NCBI GenBank assembly: GCA_035718085.1
Contig: DASTHS010000295.1
Location: 1-19,970 of the forward strand
Length of the DNA stretch: 19,970 bases
Origin: DASTHS01 sp035718085
Lineage (GTDB): Bacteria; Actinomycetota; Acidimicrobiia; Acidimicrobiales; Palsa-688
Direction of reading: 5' to 3'
Made by a program: the position numbers and the translations under genes
Notes under the pieces: model-generated
Seen by the model: the letters and a program-made list of their open reading frames with translations, nothing else
Databases searched by the model: none
Told to the model about the DNA's origin: nothing
In this document: positions 13,733 through 19,970 of the stretch, piece after piece
Layout: each line of letters opens with the position of its first letter
Position numbering within the stretch: position 1 is the stretch's first letter

Positions 13733-14592
13733 CCGCGGAGGCCGGCGAAGAGGTCGTCTTCCACACCCTCGGGCGCGGCGCGGCCGGTCAGGTCCCGGGC
13801 CAGCGTGTACTCCTCGAAGGGGTGCAGGGCGTCGGCGATCTCGGGGGGCAACCCGAACCACCAGCCCGACGTCGGGTCGATCTGGGTGGCGTGGGCGATC
13901 AGCGCCCGGCGGGTCACGTCGGACCACCCCCGGACGTCGACGGCGGTGGTGGGCTCGGGGGCGGTGCGCATGCGTTCGAGGCGCTCGGCGTCGAAGGGCG
14001 ACTCGAGGCCGAGCTCGAGGTACTTCTCGTGCATGGCCAGCACCCGCTTGGCCGACCACAGCACGTAGTACAGCTTCGACGGCTGCCAGGGGTCGCCGGC
14101 GCCCTCGTAGGCCCCCGGGTCGCCGGCGGCGTCGAAGGCCAGCTCGGAGATCTCGTTGACCCGGAGGTGGTCGGGGTGGGGGTAGCCGCTCTGCTCGCGT
14201 GGATAGGTGACCACCACCTGCGGGCGGGTGCGGCGGATCACCTCGACCAGTCGGCCCACCGCCTCGTCGAGGTCGGCGCGGGCGAAGCTGGCCGGGTTGG
14301 CGTTGGCCGGCGAGTCGGGCATCCCCGAGTCGCGGTAGCCGAGCAGCACCACCTCGTCGTAGCCGATGATCGCCGTGGCCGCGGCCAGCTCCTCACGGCG
14401 CACCTCGTCGAGCCGCTCGCGGACGCCGGGCTGCTCCATCGCCGGGTTGAGGATGTCGCCCTCTTCGCCGCCGGTGGCGGTCACCAAGACGGTGCGCACA
14501 CCCTCGGCGTGGTACTTGGCGACGGTGGCGGCCCCCTTCGACGACTCGTCGTCGGGGTGGGCGTGCACGGCGAGCAGGCAGAGGGGCGGCAC
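13729..14592 (-). CDS. mca: Mycothiol S-conjugate amidase Mca
   Basis: 287 residues from GTG 14592. Mca hydrolyses mycothiol S-conjugates to glucosaminyl-inositol and a cysteine adduct that becomes an exportable mercapturic acid, a cytoplasmic detoxification step of actinobacteria. It belongs to the PIG-L/LmbE zinc deacetylase family. The metal and catalytic residues are visible in AVHAHPDDESSKGAAT (H12, D14, D15) and GYPHPDHLR (H142). Lys19 after DESS is the form I recall in Mca, as opposed to the related MshB. Further Mca-type blocks are TATGGEEGDILNPAM, SKLYYV, AHATQIDP, HPFEEYTLAR and LFAGL at the C-terminus. The length is close to that of Mycobacterium Mca. TAACCT 7 bases before GTG 14592 supports the start. 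The methyltransferase gene ends 10 bases upstream. The SCP2-like gene overlaps its stop. Confidence 0.93.
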   Translation of the reverse strand: MPPLCLLAVHAHPDDESSKGAATVAKYHAEGVRTVLVTATGGEEGDILNPAMEQPGVRERLDEVRREELAAATAIIGYDEVVLLGYRDSGMPDSPANANPASFARADLDEAVGRLVEVIRRTRPQVVVTYPREQSGYPHPDHLRVNEISELAFDAAGDPGAYEGAGDPWQPSKLYYVLWSAKRVLAMHEKYLELGLESPFDAERLERMRTAPEPTTAVDVRGWSDVTRRALIAHATQIDPTSGWWFGLPPEIADALHPFEEYTLARDLTGRAAPEGVEDDLFAGLRG

Positions 14593-14599
14593 GACGGGC

Positions 14600-14605
14600 A
14601 GGTTA
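14600..14605 (-). promoter_or_regulatory. -10 box of mca overlapping the upstream stop codon
   Basis: On the minus strand, TAACCT is followed by 7 bases and GTG 14592. Its first three bases are the TAA stop codon of the RNA methyltransferase gene. It would give mca its own leaderless transcript inside the operon-like series. Confidence 0.5.
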
Positions 14606-15859
14606 GGGGCGCCGGGCCCGGTCGAAGGCGACGACCGCCTCCACGTGGACGGTGTTCGGGAACAGGTCGAGCACGGCCAGCGACACCGCCTCGAAGCCGG
14701 CGTCGCGCAGCAGGGCGGTGTCACGGGCGCACGACGCCGGGTCACAGCTGACCAGCACGACGCGGGCGGCCCCGGTGGCGGCGACGGCGGCGACGCCCGG
14801 GCGCCCCAGCCCGCTGCGGGCCGGGTCGGCCACCACCACGTCGGCGGCCACCGGCGACCAGGCGGCCACCTCGACCTCGTCGACGGTGGCGGCCAGGTCG
14901 GCGAGGTTGACCCGGGCGTCGGCGGCCGCCTCCAGCGACGACTCGACCGCCACCAGCCGGGCGCCGCTGCGCTCGGCCAGCACCCCGCCGAGCAACCCCA
15001 CCCCGGCGTAGAGGTCGACGACGGTGGCCGACGGGTCGAGGGGCCCGGCGGCGGCCACCACGGCGTCGATGAGCAGCTCGGCGGCCGCCGGGCCCGACTG
15101 GAAGAACGATTCGCCCGACACCCGCCAGCGCCGGCGGCCCGCCTCCTCGTGGAGGGCGGCCGCCCGGCCGGGGGCGGCGACGACGGCGTCGACGGGCGCC
15201 TCGATCACCACTGCGCCGCCGGTGGGCAGCACCAGCCGCTCGCCGCCGGCGACGCCGACGCGGAGGCCGACCTCGCCGGTGAAGGGCCGCAGCCGGGTGC
15301 CGACCACCAGCTCCTCGAGGAGGGGATGGGCGATCAGGCACGACCCGACCTGCATGGCCTCCGACGAGTGCCGGCGGCGGTACGCGGGCCGGCCGTCGGG
15401 GCCCACGGCCAGGCGCAGCGTGGTGCGGTAGGCCGCGGGCGGCAGGGCGACCGGCGGTGGTCCGGGCGGCGGCTCGACCCGGGCGATGCGGGCGAAGGCG
15501 TCGGCCACGATCGCCGCCTTGGCCGGCAGCTGGGCGGCGGGGGCGATGTGCTGCCACTGGCATCCGCCGCAGCCCGCACGGGCCCACGGGCAGGGGGGCT
15601 CGACCCGGTCGGGGGAGGCGTCGACCACCTCGACCACCCGGGCCTTGGCGAAGTCGCGGCGGCCCTCGGTCAGCACGGCGCGCACCGCCTCGCCCGGCAG
15701 GCCGCCCTCGACGAACACCACCCGGCCGTCGGGCAGGCGGGCGATGACGTCGCCGCCGGCCGCCACGGTGCCCGACAGCTGCAGGTCGACCGGCTCGGCG
15801 GGCGGGCGGCGGGCCCCCTTGGCGGCGACGGGCCGGCGGGGGCGGCTGCGGGCGCTCAC
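14603..15859 (-). CDS. TRAM-domain class-I SAM RNA uracil-C5 methyltransferase (TrmA/RumA family)
   Basis: 418 residues from GTG 15859, which overlaps the upstream amidotransferase stop by 4 bases (GTGA). A TRAM-like RNA-binding beta-barrel is at about 25-82 (VDLQLSGTVAAGGDVIARL, GEAVRAVLTEGRRDFAKARVVEV). Iron-sulfur-type cysteines follow: C90, C97, C100 (PPCPWARAGCGGCQWQH) and C174 (GSCLIAHP), as in RumA/RlmD. The Rossmann methyltransferase domain has FFQSGPAAAELLIDAV, DLYAGVGLLGGVLAE (SAM binding), VVADPARSGLG and the catalytic cysteine in VLVSCDPASCARD (C372), then LDLFPNTVHVEAV. It should methylate C5 of a uracil in rRNA or tRNA, but the site cannot be read. The minus-strand frame continues far upstream without a stop. 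That part is shadow sequence of neighbouring genes. Confidence 0.93.
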   Translation of the reverse strand: MSARSRPRRPVAAKGARRPPAEPVDLQLSGTVAAGGDVIARLPDGRVVFVEGGLPGEAVRAVLTEGRRDFAKARVVEVVDASPDRVEPPCPWARAGCGGCQWQHIAPAAQLPAKAAIVADAFARIARVEPPPGPPPVALPPAAYRTTLRLAVGPDGRPAYRRRHSSEAMQVGSCLIAHPLLEELVVGTRLRPFTGEVGLRVGVAGGERLVLPTGGAVVIEAPVDAVVAAPGRAAALHEEAGRRRWRVSGESFFQSGPAAAELLIDAVVAAAGPLDPSATVVDLYAGVGLLGGVLAERSGARLVAVESSLEAAADARVNLADLAATVDEVEVAAWSPVAADVVVADPARSGLGRPGVAAVAATGAARVVLVSCDPASCARDTALLRDAGFEAVSLAVLDLFPNTVHVEAVVAFDRARRP

Positions 15860-16671
15860 CGCGTTGCCACCCCGGCGCCCACCGGGCCGGCGGCGCCGTG
15901 GCCGGCGGTGGCGTGGCGGGCGGCGGCGTGCGCCCGGGCGGCGGCGGCGAAGGCGTCGAACACGGCCTGCTGCGCCGGGTCGTCGACCGCCGAGCGCTCG
16001 GGGTGCCACTGCACGCCCAGGCACCAGCCGGGGGCGTCGGCGGGCGTCTCGACCGCCTCGACCACCCCGTCGGCGGCCCGGCCGGTCACGACCAGGCCGG
16101 CGCCGATGGTGGCCAGGCCCTGGTGGTGGATCGACACGCACCGCTCGAGGGGGCCGCCGGCGGCCTCGACCTGCGCGAGGCGCGAGCCGGGCTCGACGGC
16201 GACGGCGTGCACCGCCGGCGCGCCGGTGCCGACCGGCACGCCGTGGGCGATGGTCGACCCCGCCTCGGGCAGGTGCTGGTGCAGGGTGCCGCCCATGGCC
16301 ACGTTGAGCACCTGCACCCCGCGGCACACCGCCAGCAGCGGGAGGCCGGTGGCCACGGCGCCGCGGGCGGCGGCCAGCTCGAATGCGTCGCGCGCCGGGT
16401 CGGTGCCGTAGGTCGTGGGGTGGGGGCCCTGGCCGTAGGCGGCGGGGTCGACGTCGGCGCCGCCGAGCAGCACCAGCCCGGCGAAGGCGCCCCCGCCGAG
16501 CAGCTCGTCGACGTCGTCGGGGGCCCCGCCGGTCACCACCGGCAGCACGCCCGCCCGGCGCAGGGCGCTCAGGTAGCGCTCGGGGCCGGCCTCGGCCCCG
16601 TCGGTCCAGCTCGACACGCGGCCGGGGGCGAGGCGGTTGGCGGCGACGGCGACCAGGGGACGGGCCGGCAT
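15856..16671 (-). CDS. Class-I glutamine amidotransferase (peptidase C26, PuuD-like)
   Basis: 271 residues from ATG 16671. It has the gamma-glutamyl hydrolase layout: an N-terminal strand PLVAVAANRL, LVLLGGADVDPAAYG, then FELAAARGAVATGLPLLAVCRGVQVLNVAMGGTLHQHL with the nucleophile Cys116. Later comes VSIHHQG and finally LGVQWHPER with His223 and Glu225. The Cys-His-Glu triad is complete, so it should release glutamate from a gamma-glutamyl compound. PuuD acts on gamma-glutamyl-GABA in the cytoplasm, but the substrate here is unknown, and no other putrescine-pathway gene is visible. It heads the six-gene minus-strand series. TACGGT 6 bases before ATG 16671 supports the start. The 52-base gap to the divergent DUF885 gene contains both promoters. 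Confidence 0.9.
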   Translation of the reverse strand: MPARPLVAVAANRLAPGRVSSWTDGAEAGPERYLSALRRAGVLPVVTGGAPDDVDELLGGGAFAGLVLLGGADVDPAAYGQGPHPTTYGTDPARDAFELAAARGAVATGLPLLAVCRGVQVLNVAMGGTLHQHLPEAGSTIAHGVPVGTGAPAVHAVAVEPGSRLAQVEAAGGPLERCVSIHHQGLATIGAGLVVTGRAADGVVEAVETPADAPGWCLGVQWHPERSAVDDPAQQAVFDAFAAAARAHAAARHATAGHGAAGPVGAGVATR

Positions 16672-16677
16672 CCCCCC

Positions 16678-16683
16678 ACCGTA
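16678..16683 (-). promoter_or_regulatory. -10 box, leaderless promoter of the amidotransferase series
   Basis: TACGGT on the minus strand is followed by a run of six G and then ATG 16671. The G-run could also act as a weak ribosome contact. It is back to back with the DUF885 promoter, 28 bases away. Confidence 0.55.
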
Positions 16684-16711
16684 CCGGCGGGGTTGCCGGG
16701 CCCCGGGTGGT

Positions 16712-16717
16712 TAGGTT
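16712..16717 (+). promoter_or_regulatory. -10 box, leaderless promoter of the DUF885 gene
   Basis: TAGGTT is followed by 6 bases (cgcccc) and ATG 16724. It has the same hexamer and spacing as the ddl and LLM oxidoreductase promoters. Confidence 0.65.
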
Positions 16718-16723
16718 CGCCCC

Positions 16724-18343
16724 ATGACCCCGACGGACGCCGCCATCGACGAGTGGATCGCCGAGGAGCTCGCCGCCCGGCCGGTGCTGGCCACCACGCT
16801 CGGCGTGGCGGGCCACGACGACCGCCTCGGCGACCTCGGCGCGTCGGCGTGGGAGGCCCGGGCGGCGGCCGACCGGCGGTGGGCCGGGCGCCTCGACGGG
16901 CTGATCGGCTCGACCACCGACCCCGACGCCCAGGCCGACCTCACCATGCTGCTGGCGGAGCTGGCCGGCCGGGCGGTGATGCACGACTGGCAGGCCTGGC
17001 GGCGCGACCCCGACCTCTACGTGCAGCCGGTGCTGCACGGGGTGCACGAGCTGTTCCTGCACCGCCTGCGCCCCGACGTGGAGCTGGTCGCGGCGACCGT
17101 CGCCCGGCTGCGCGAGCTGCCCGACGTGGTGGCCGCCGCCCGCGCCAACCTCGACCCCGAGCTCGCCCCCCGGCTGCTCGTGCAGCGCGGCCGGGACGGC
17201 GCCGAGGCCGGCGCCACCTACCTGCGCGACCTGCTGGCCGGCTCGGTCGACGACCCGGCGCTGCAGGCCGACCTGGCGGCGGCGGGCGCGGCGGCCGCCG
17301 AGCAGCTCGACGACCTCGCCGCCCACCTCGCCGCCCTGGCCGAGCGGGCCCGGGGCGACTGGGCCATTGGCGAGCAGCGCTACTCGGCGCTGCTGCGCAC
17401 CCGCGAGCTGCTGCCCTTCGACGCCGCCGAGCTGACCCAGCGGGGGGAAGCGGCCTGGGCGCAGCTGGCCGCGGCGATGACCGAGTGCGCCGCCCGGGTC
17501 GAGCCCGGCGGCCGCGGCTGGCACGAGCTGGTGCAGGCGCTGGCCACCGACCACCCCGCCGACCCCGAGGCCATGCGGGTGGCCTACGAGGCGAGCTGCG
17601 CCGACGCCCGTGCGTTCCTGGTCGAGCGCGGCCTGGTGACCCTGCCCGAGGGCGAGGAGCTGCACGTCGTGCCCTCGCCGGTCTTCGAACGGCCGCTGCT
17701 GGCGGTGGCGTCGTACTCGGGGCCGGCGCCGTTCACCGCCTCGCGGGTCGGCCGGTTCTTCGTGCCGTTCCCGCCGGCCGGCACCACCGCCGAGCAGCTC
17801 GAGCAGCGCCTGGCCGACAACGGCCACCACGCCATCCCGACCACGGCGGTGCACGAGGCCTACCCGGGCCACCACTGGCAGCTGACGTGGTCGGCGGCCA
17901 CGCCCCGGCCGCTGCGCAAGGTGCTGTGGTCGTCGTACTTCGTGGAGGGCTGGGCCCTCTACGCCGAGAAGATGATGCACGAGCAGGGCTTCTTCACCGA
18001 CCCCCGCCAGGAGCTGTGCCACCTCGACGCCCGGCTGTTCCGGGCGGCGCGCATGGTGGTCGACACGTCGCTGCACGCCGGTGCGATGACCGTCGAGGAA
18101 GCGGTGGCCTTCATGTCGCAGCGGGCCACCCTCACCCCGGCGGTGGCCCGGGCGGAGGTCGACCGGTACTGCTCGTGGCCCACCCAGGCGCCGTCCTACC
18201 TCACCGGGTCGCTGGAGATCGAGCGCATGCGCGACCGGTGGTTCGGCGAGGGTCGCGGCGACCTGCGCGCCTTCCACGACGCCGTGGCCGCCAACCCGGG
18301 CCTGCCGCTCCCCCTGACCGAGCGGGTCACCTTCGGGCCGTGA
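16724..18343 (+). CDS. DUF885 protein, metallopeptidase-like
   Basis: 539 residues, near the usual DUF885 length. The protein is largely alpha-helical. The family's zinc-peptidase-like motif is present as HEAYPGHHW (residues 377-385, with H377, E378, H383/H384), followed by SSYFVEGWALYAEKMM (EGWALYAE at 408-415, where a glutamate is the probable third ligand). Downstream blocks FRAARMVVDTSLHAGAMTVEEAV and TQAPSYLTGSLEIERMRD are also typical. No signal peptide is visible. Members are annotated only by similarity to metallocarboxypeptidases, and the substrate is unknown. The next gene, an amidase, starts inside its stop codon (GTGA overlap at 18340-18343), so the two are probably translated together. 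An activity on peptides or amides in a shared pathway is plausible but inferred. Confidence 0.92.
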   Translation: MTPTDAAIDEWIAEELAARPVLATTLGVAGHDDRLGDLGASAWEARAAADRRWAGRLDGLIGSTTDPDAQADLTMLLAELAGRAVMHDWQAWRRDPDLYVQPVLHGVHELFLHRLRPDVELVAATVARLRELPDVVAAARANLDPELAPRLLVQRGRDGAEAGATYLRDLLAGSVDDPALQADLAAAGAAAAEQLDDLAAHLAALAERARGDWAIGEQRYSALLRTRELLPFDAAELTQRGEAAWAQLAAAMTECAARVEPGGRGWHELVQALATDHPADPEAMRVAYEASCADARAFLVERGLVTLPEGEELHVVPSPVFERPLLAVASYSGPAPFTASRVGRFFVPFPPAGTTAEQLEQRLADNGHHAIPTTAVHEAYPGHHWQLTWSAATPRPLRKVLWSSYFVEGWALYAEKMMHEQGFFTDPRQELCHLDARLFRAARMVVDTSLHAGAMTVEEAVAFMSQRATLTPAVARAEVDRYCSWPTQAPSYLTGSLEIERMRDRWFGEGRGDLRAFHDAVAANPGLPLPLTERVTFGP

Positions 18344-19503
18344 CCGCCACCTACACCCTGCCCCTCGACGAGGGCCGCGCCGGCGCCCGGGTGGCGGTCA
18401 AAGACCTCCTCGACTGGGCCGGCACCCCCACCACCGCCGGCAGCCGGGCGGTGGCCGCCACGGCGACGCCGGCGACCGCGGACGCCGCCTGCCTCGCCGG
18501 CCTGCGGGCCGCCGTCGCCGACGGGCGGGCCCGGGTCATCGGCAAGGCCAACCTCCACGAGCTGGCCCTCGGCACCACCGGGGTCAACCCGTGGTTCGGC
18601 ACCCCGGTGAACCCCCGCCACCCGGGCCTGGTGCCGGGCGGGTCGTCGAGCGGCAGCGCCGTGGCCGTGGCGGAGGGCAGCGCCGACTGGGCGGTCGGCA
18701 CCGACACCGGCGGGTCGGTGCGCATCCCCGCCGCCTGCTGCGGGGTGGCCGGCCTGAAGACCTCCCGTGGGCGCCTCCCCCTCGACGGCGTGTGGCCCCT
18801 CGCCCCCTCGCTCGACACCGTCGGCCCCCTGGCGCCCTCGGTCGCCGGGCTGGTCGCCGCCATGGCCGTGCTCGACCCGGCCTTCGACGTGGCCGTGGCG
18901 TCGGCGGCGCTCGACCCGGCGTCGCTGCTCGTGGGGCGCGTGCGGCCCGGGGTGGCCCTCCACCCGGCGGTCGACGCCGCCGTCGACGCCGCCCTGGCCG
19001 CCCTGGGCGCACCGGTCACCGACGTGGCCCTGCCGGGGTGGGGGGCCGCCCGCGCCGCCGCCGACGCGCTGCTCGGCTCGGAGGCAGCGGGGCTGTTCGT
19101 CCGTTGGGCGCGCCGCACCCCCTCGGGGGTGAGCGACGAGGTGCGGGCCAAGCTCGACGACGCCGCCACCGTGGGCCGCCAGCGGGCCCGCGACGCCCGC
19201 GCTGCGTGCGACCGGTGGGCGGCGACCCTCACCGACCTCGTCGGCCGGGTCACCGTGCTGGCGCTGCCCACCCTGCCCGGGCCGGTGCCCCGCCTCGACG
19301 CCGACGACGCGCCGTCGATCACCCTGACCGTGCCGGTGAACGCCGCCGGCCTGCCCGCCCTGGCGCTCCCGGTGCCGTGGGACGGGCCGGGGCCGTGCTC
19401 GCTGCAGCTGATCGCACCGCCGGGTGGCGACGAGCTGCTGTGCCGCGTCGGCGCCGCCGTCGAGGCCGCCCTCGACGCCACCGGCCGGCGACCCGGGCGG
19501 TAG
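18340..19503 (+). CDS. Amidase-signature family hydrolase (short form)
   Basis: 387 residues from GTG 18340, overlapping the DUF885 stop by 4 bases. The amidase-signature catalytic set is complete: Lys21 in VAVKDLLDWAG, the cis-Ser in PGGSSSGSAVAVAEG (about Ser102) and the nucleophile in GTDTGGSVRIPAACCGVAGLK (Ser126). The Ser-Ser distance of 24 is that of the family. RVIGKANLHELALGTTGVNPWFGTPVNP before the Gly/Ser loop is also characteristic. At 387 residues it is shorter than the usual 450-500. The N-terminal helices before the Lys strand are almost absent and the C-terminal half is compact. The end (SITLTVPVNAAGLPALALPVP) matches the closing region of the fold, so it looks like a natural compact form rather than a truncation. 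It hydrolyses an amide to acid and ammonia or amine, substrate unknown, in the cytoplasm. It is unlikely to be GatA, since no gatB/gatC is nearby. Confidence 0.9.
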   Translation: MTATYTLPLDEGRAGARVAVKDLLDWAGTPTTAGSRAVAATATPATADAACLAGLRAAVADGRARVIGKANLHELALGTTGVNPWFGTPVNPRHPGLVPGGSSSGSAVAVAEGSADWAVGTDTGGSVRIPAACCGVAGLKTSRGRLPLDGVWPLAPSLDTVGPLAPSVAGLVAAMAVLDPAFDVAVASAALDPASLLVGRVRPGVALHPAVDAAVDAALAALGAPVTDVALPGWGAARAAADALLGSEAAGLFVRWARRTPSGVSDEVRAKLDDAATVGRQRARDARAACDRWAATLTDLVGRVTVLALPTLPGPVPRLDADDAPSITLTVPVNAAGLPALALPVPWDGPGPCSLQLIAPPGGDELLCRVGAAVEAALDATGRRPGR

Positions 19504-19506
19504 GGT
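19501..19506 (+). promoter_or_regulatory. Possible -10 box for the VirD4-like gene
   Basis: TAGGGT starts with the TAG stop codon of the amidase. A transcript starting 6-7 bases downstream would have a leader of about 68 bases containing the hairpin and Shine-Dalgarno described next. Evidence is limited to the hexamer. Confidence 0.3.
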
Positions 19507-19545
19507 CGACCCTTCGGCCGCAGGGCCTCCGAAGCGTCGGGCGTG

Positions 19546-19565
19546 GCGCCGCCGTGCGGCGGTGC
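19546..19565 (+). other. Hairpin abutting the Shine-Dalgarno of the VirD4-like gene
   Basis: Positions 19546-19553 (GCGCCGCC) can pair with 19558-19565 (GGCGGTGC) over 8 bases, one of them G-U, with the 4-base loop GTGC. The stem ends directly before AGGAGG. There is no T-tract. It may be an RNA structure in the leader, or a weak terminator of the amidase transcript. Confidence 0.4.
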
Positions 19566-19571
19566 AGGAGG
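19566..19571 (+). promoter_or_regulatory. Consensus Shine-Dalgarno deciding the VirD4-like start
   Basis: AGGAGG lies 9 bases before GTG 19581. It is the only textbook ribosome-binding site I see in the window and contrasts with the leaderless genes. Confidence 0.75.
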
Positions 19572-19580
19572 TGGGCCGGG

Positions 19581-19970
19581 GTGCACCCGGGGGTCTACGT
19601 GGGCATGGGCAGCGCCGGCGCGCTGCGCGCCGGCCCCGGTCGGGCGGTGCTGGTGCTCGGTCCGCCCCGGGCCGGCAAGACCACCGCCTTGGTGGTGCCC
19701 AACGTGCTCGGCGCCCCGGGGCCGGTCATCTGCACCTCCACCAAGCCCGACGTGCTCGCCGCCACGGCGGCGGCGCGCGCGGCGCGAGGCACCTGCTGGC
19801 TGTTCGACCCGACCGGGTCGACGGCCACCCCGCCCGGGGTGCGCCGGCTGCGATGGTCGCCGGTGGCCGCCGCCTCCGACTGGGACGACGCCCTCGTCGT
19901 CACCCGGGCCATGGCCCGCAGCGCCCGCCCGGCGGCCGGTGCCTCCGCCGACGCCGGCCACTGGCTGGAG
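19581..19970 (+). CDS. VirD4/TraG-like ATPase (type IV coupling-protein family), cut by window edge
   Basis: The first 130 codons are visible, running off the right edge. The N-terminus HPGVYVGMGSAGALRAGP leads into a nucleotide-binding strand and Walker A loop, VLVLGPPRAGKTT (residues about 23-35). This is followed by ALVVPNVLGAPGPVICTSTKPDVL and GTCWLFDPTG, the arrangement of TraG/TraD/VirD4-type DNA-pumping ATPases, including the 'STKPDxL' block. ADAGHWLE at the edge matches the start of the next conserved region. Coupling proteins deliver DNA or protein substrates to a type IV secretion or conjugation channel at the membrane. Unlike VirD4, no transmembrane helices precede the Walker A motif, so this is a soluble-type N-terminus unless an upstream start is used. 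GTG 19581 is chosen for the AGGAGG 9 bases before it. The Walker B motif and the rest are outside the window, so conjugative function cannot be judged. Confidence 0.8.
   Translation, partial: MHPGVYVGMGSAGALRAGPGRAVLVLGPPRAGKTTALVVPNVLGAPGPVICTSTKPDVLAATAAARAARGTCWLFDPTGSTATPPGVRRLRWSPVAAASDWDDALVVTRAMARSARPAAGASADAGHWLE

Noticed and set aside
14603..14620. tRNA or small RNA genes in the short intergenic gaps
   Set aside because: The gaps are 5 to 80 bases, and none contains a tRNA-like TTC-loop or acceptor pairing. The AT-containing elements there are better explained as -10 boxes.
15860..18277. Upstream extension of the methyltransferase frame to 18277 on the minus strand
   Set aside because: Only the last 418 residues (from GTG 15859) have TRAM/TrmA features. 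The rest is antisense to the DUF885 gene and an off-frame reading of the amidotransferase gene.
18340..19503. Amidase considered as GatA of the tRNA-dependent amidotransferase
   Set aside because: No gatB or gatC is adjacent, the protein is about 100 residues too short, and its coupling is to DUF885.

Overview
The window is a very GC-rich stretch (roughly three quarters G+C or more by eye) of what looks like an actinobacterial chromosome. Codons end overwhelmingly in G or C, GTG starts are frequent, and there is a mycothiol S-conjugate amidase (mca), an F420-type LLM oxidoreductase, an ECF sigma/RskA-type anti-sigma pair and a thiolase resembling the actinobacterial steroid thiolases. The combination suits a deep-branching actinobacterium such as an acidimicrobial lineage, but that placement is inference. 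Coding density is very high: no stretch over about 120 bases lacks a gene. I see no rRNA, tRNA, CRISPR array or insertion sequence.

Layout. (1) 116-2719, plus strand: a secreted Cys-rich protein, a small basic protein of unknown function that overlaps it, and a membrane Ser/Thr kinase with an NTF2-like outer domain. (2) 2691-5094, minus strand: an EamA transporter, a 65-residue small protein, an LLM oxidoreductase and a truncated PDZ reading frame that runs into the 3' end of the kinase gene. (3) 5175-7215, plus strand: a FadA5-like thiolase and a ChbG/YdjC-like deacetylase. (4) 7208-11768: murF (minus), diverging from an S9 peptidase and ddl (plus). Ddl and MurF catalyse consecutive steps in making the peptidoglycan stem. 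(5) 11774-16671, minus strand: a six-gene series (class-I glutamine amidotransferase, TRAM/TrmA-type RNA methyltransferase, mca, SCP2-like protein, ECF sigma factor, anti-sigma factor) with three 4-base stop/start overlaps. (6) 16724-19503, plus strand: a DUF885 metallopeptidase-like protein overlapping a short amidase. (7) 19581 to the edge: the N-terminal part of a VirD4/TraG-like ATPase, preceded by a hairpin and a textbook Shine-Dalgarno.

The most consistent signal not explained by gene content is upstream of the genes. At least seven start codons have a TANNNT hexamer (mostly TAGGTT or TACGGT) ending exactly 6 or 7 bases before them, with no usable Shine-Dalgarno. This is the expected geometry of a -10 box driving a leaderless mRNA. 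It also fixes several ambiguous starts. The VirD4-like gene is the one clear exception, with AGGAGG and a 5' leader.

Other points worth a second look are an in-frame 12-bp tandem repeat inside ddl (repeated Val-Val-Pro-Thr), the half PDZ domain abutting the kinase stop codon, the unrecognised 103-residue protein, and the linkage of mca to a sigma/anti-sigma module. I did not find a clear new defence or mobile system. The region is mostly core or housekeeping chromosome up to the VirD4-like gene at the right edge.
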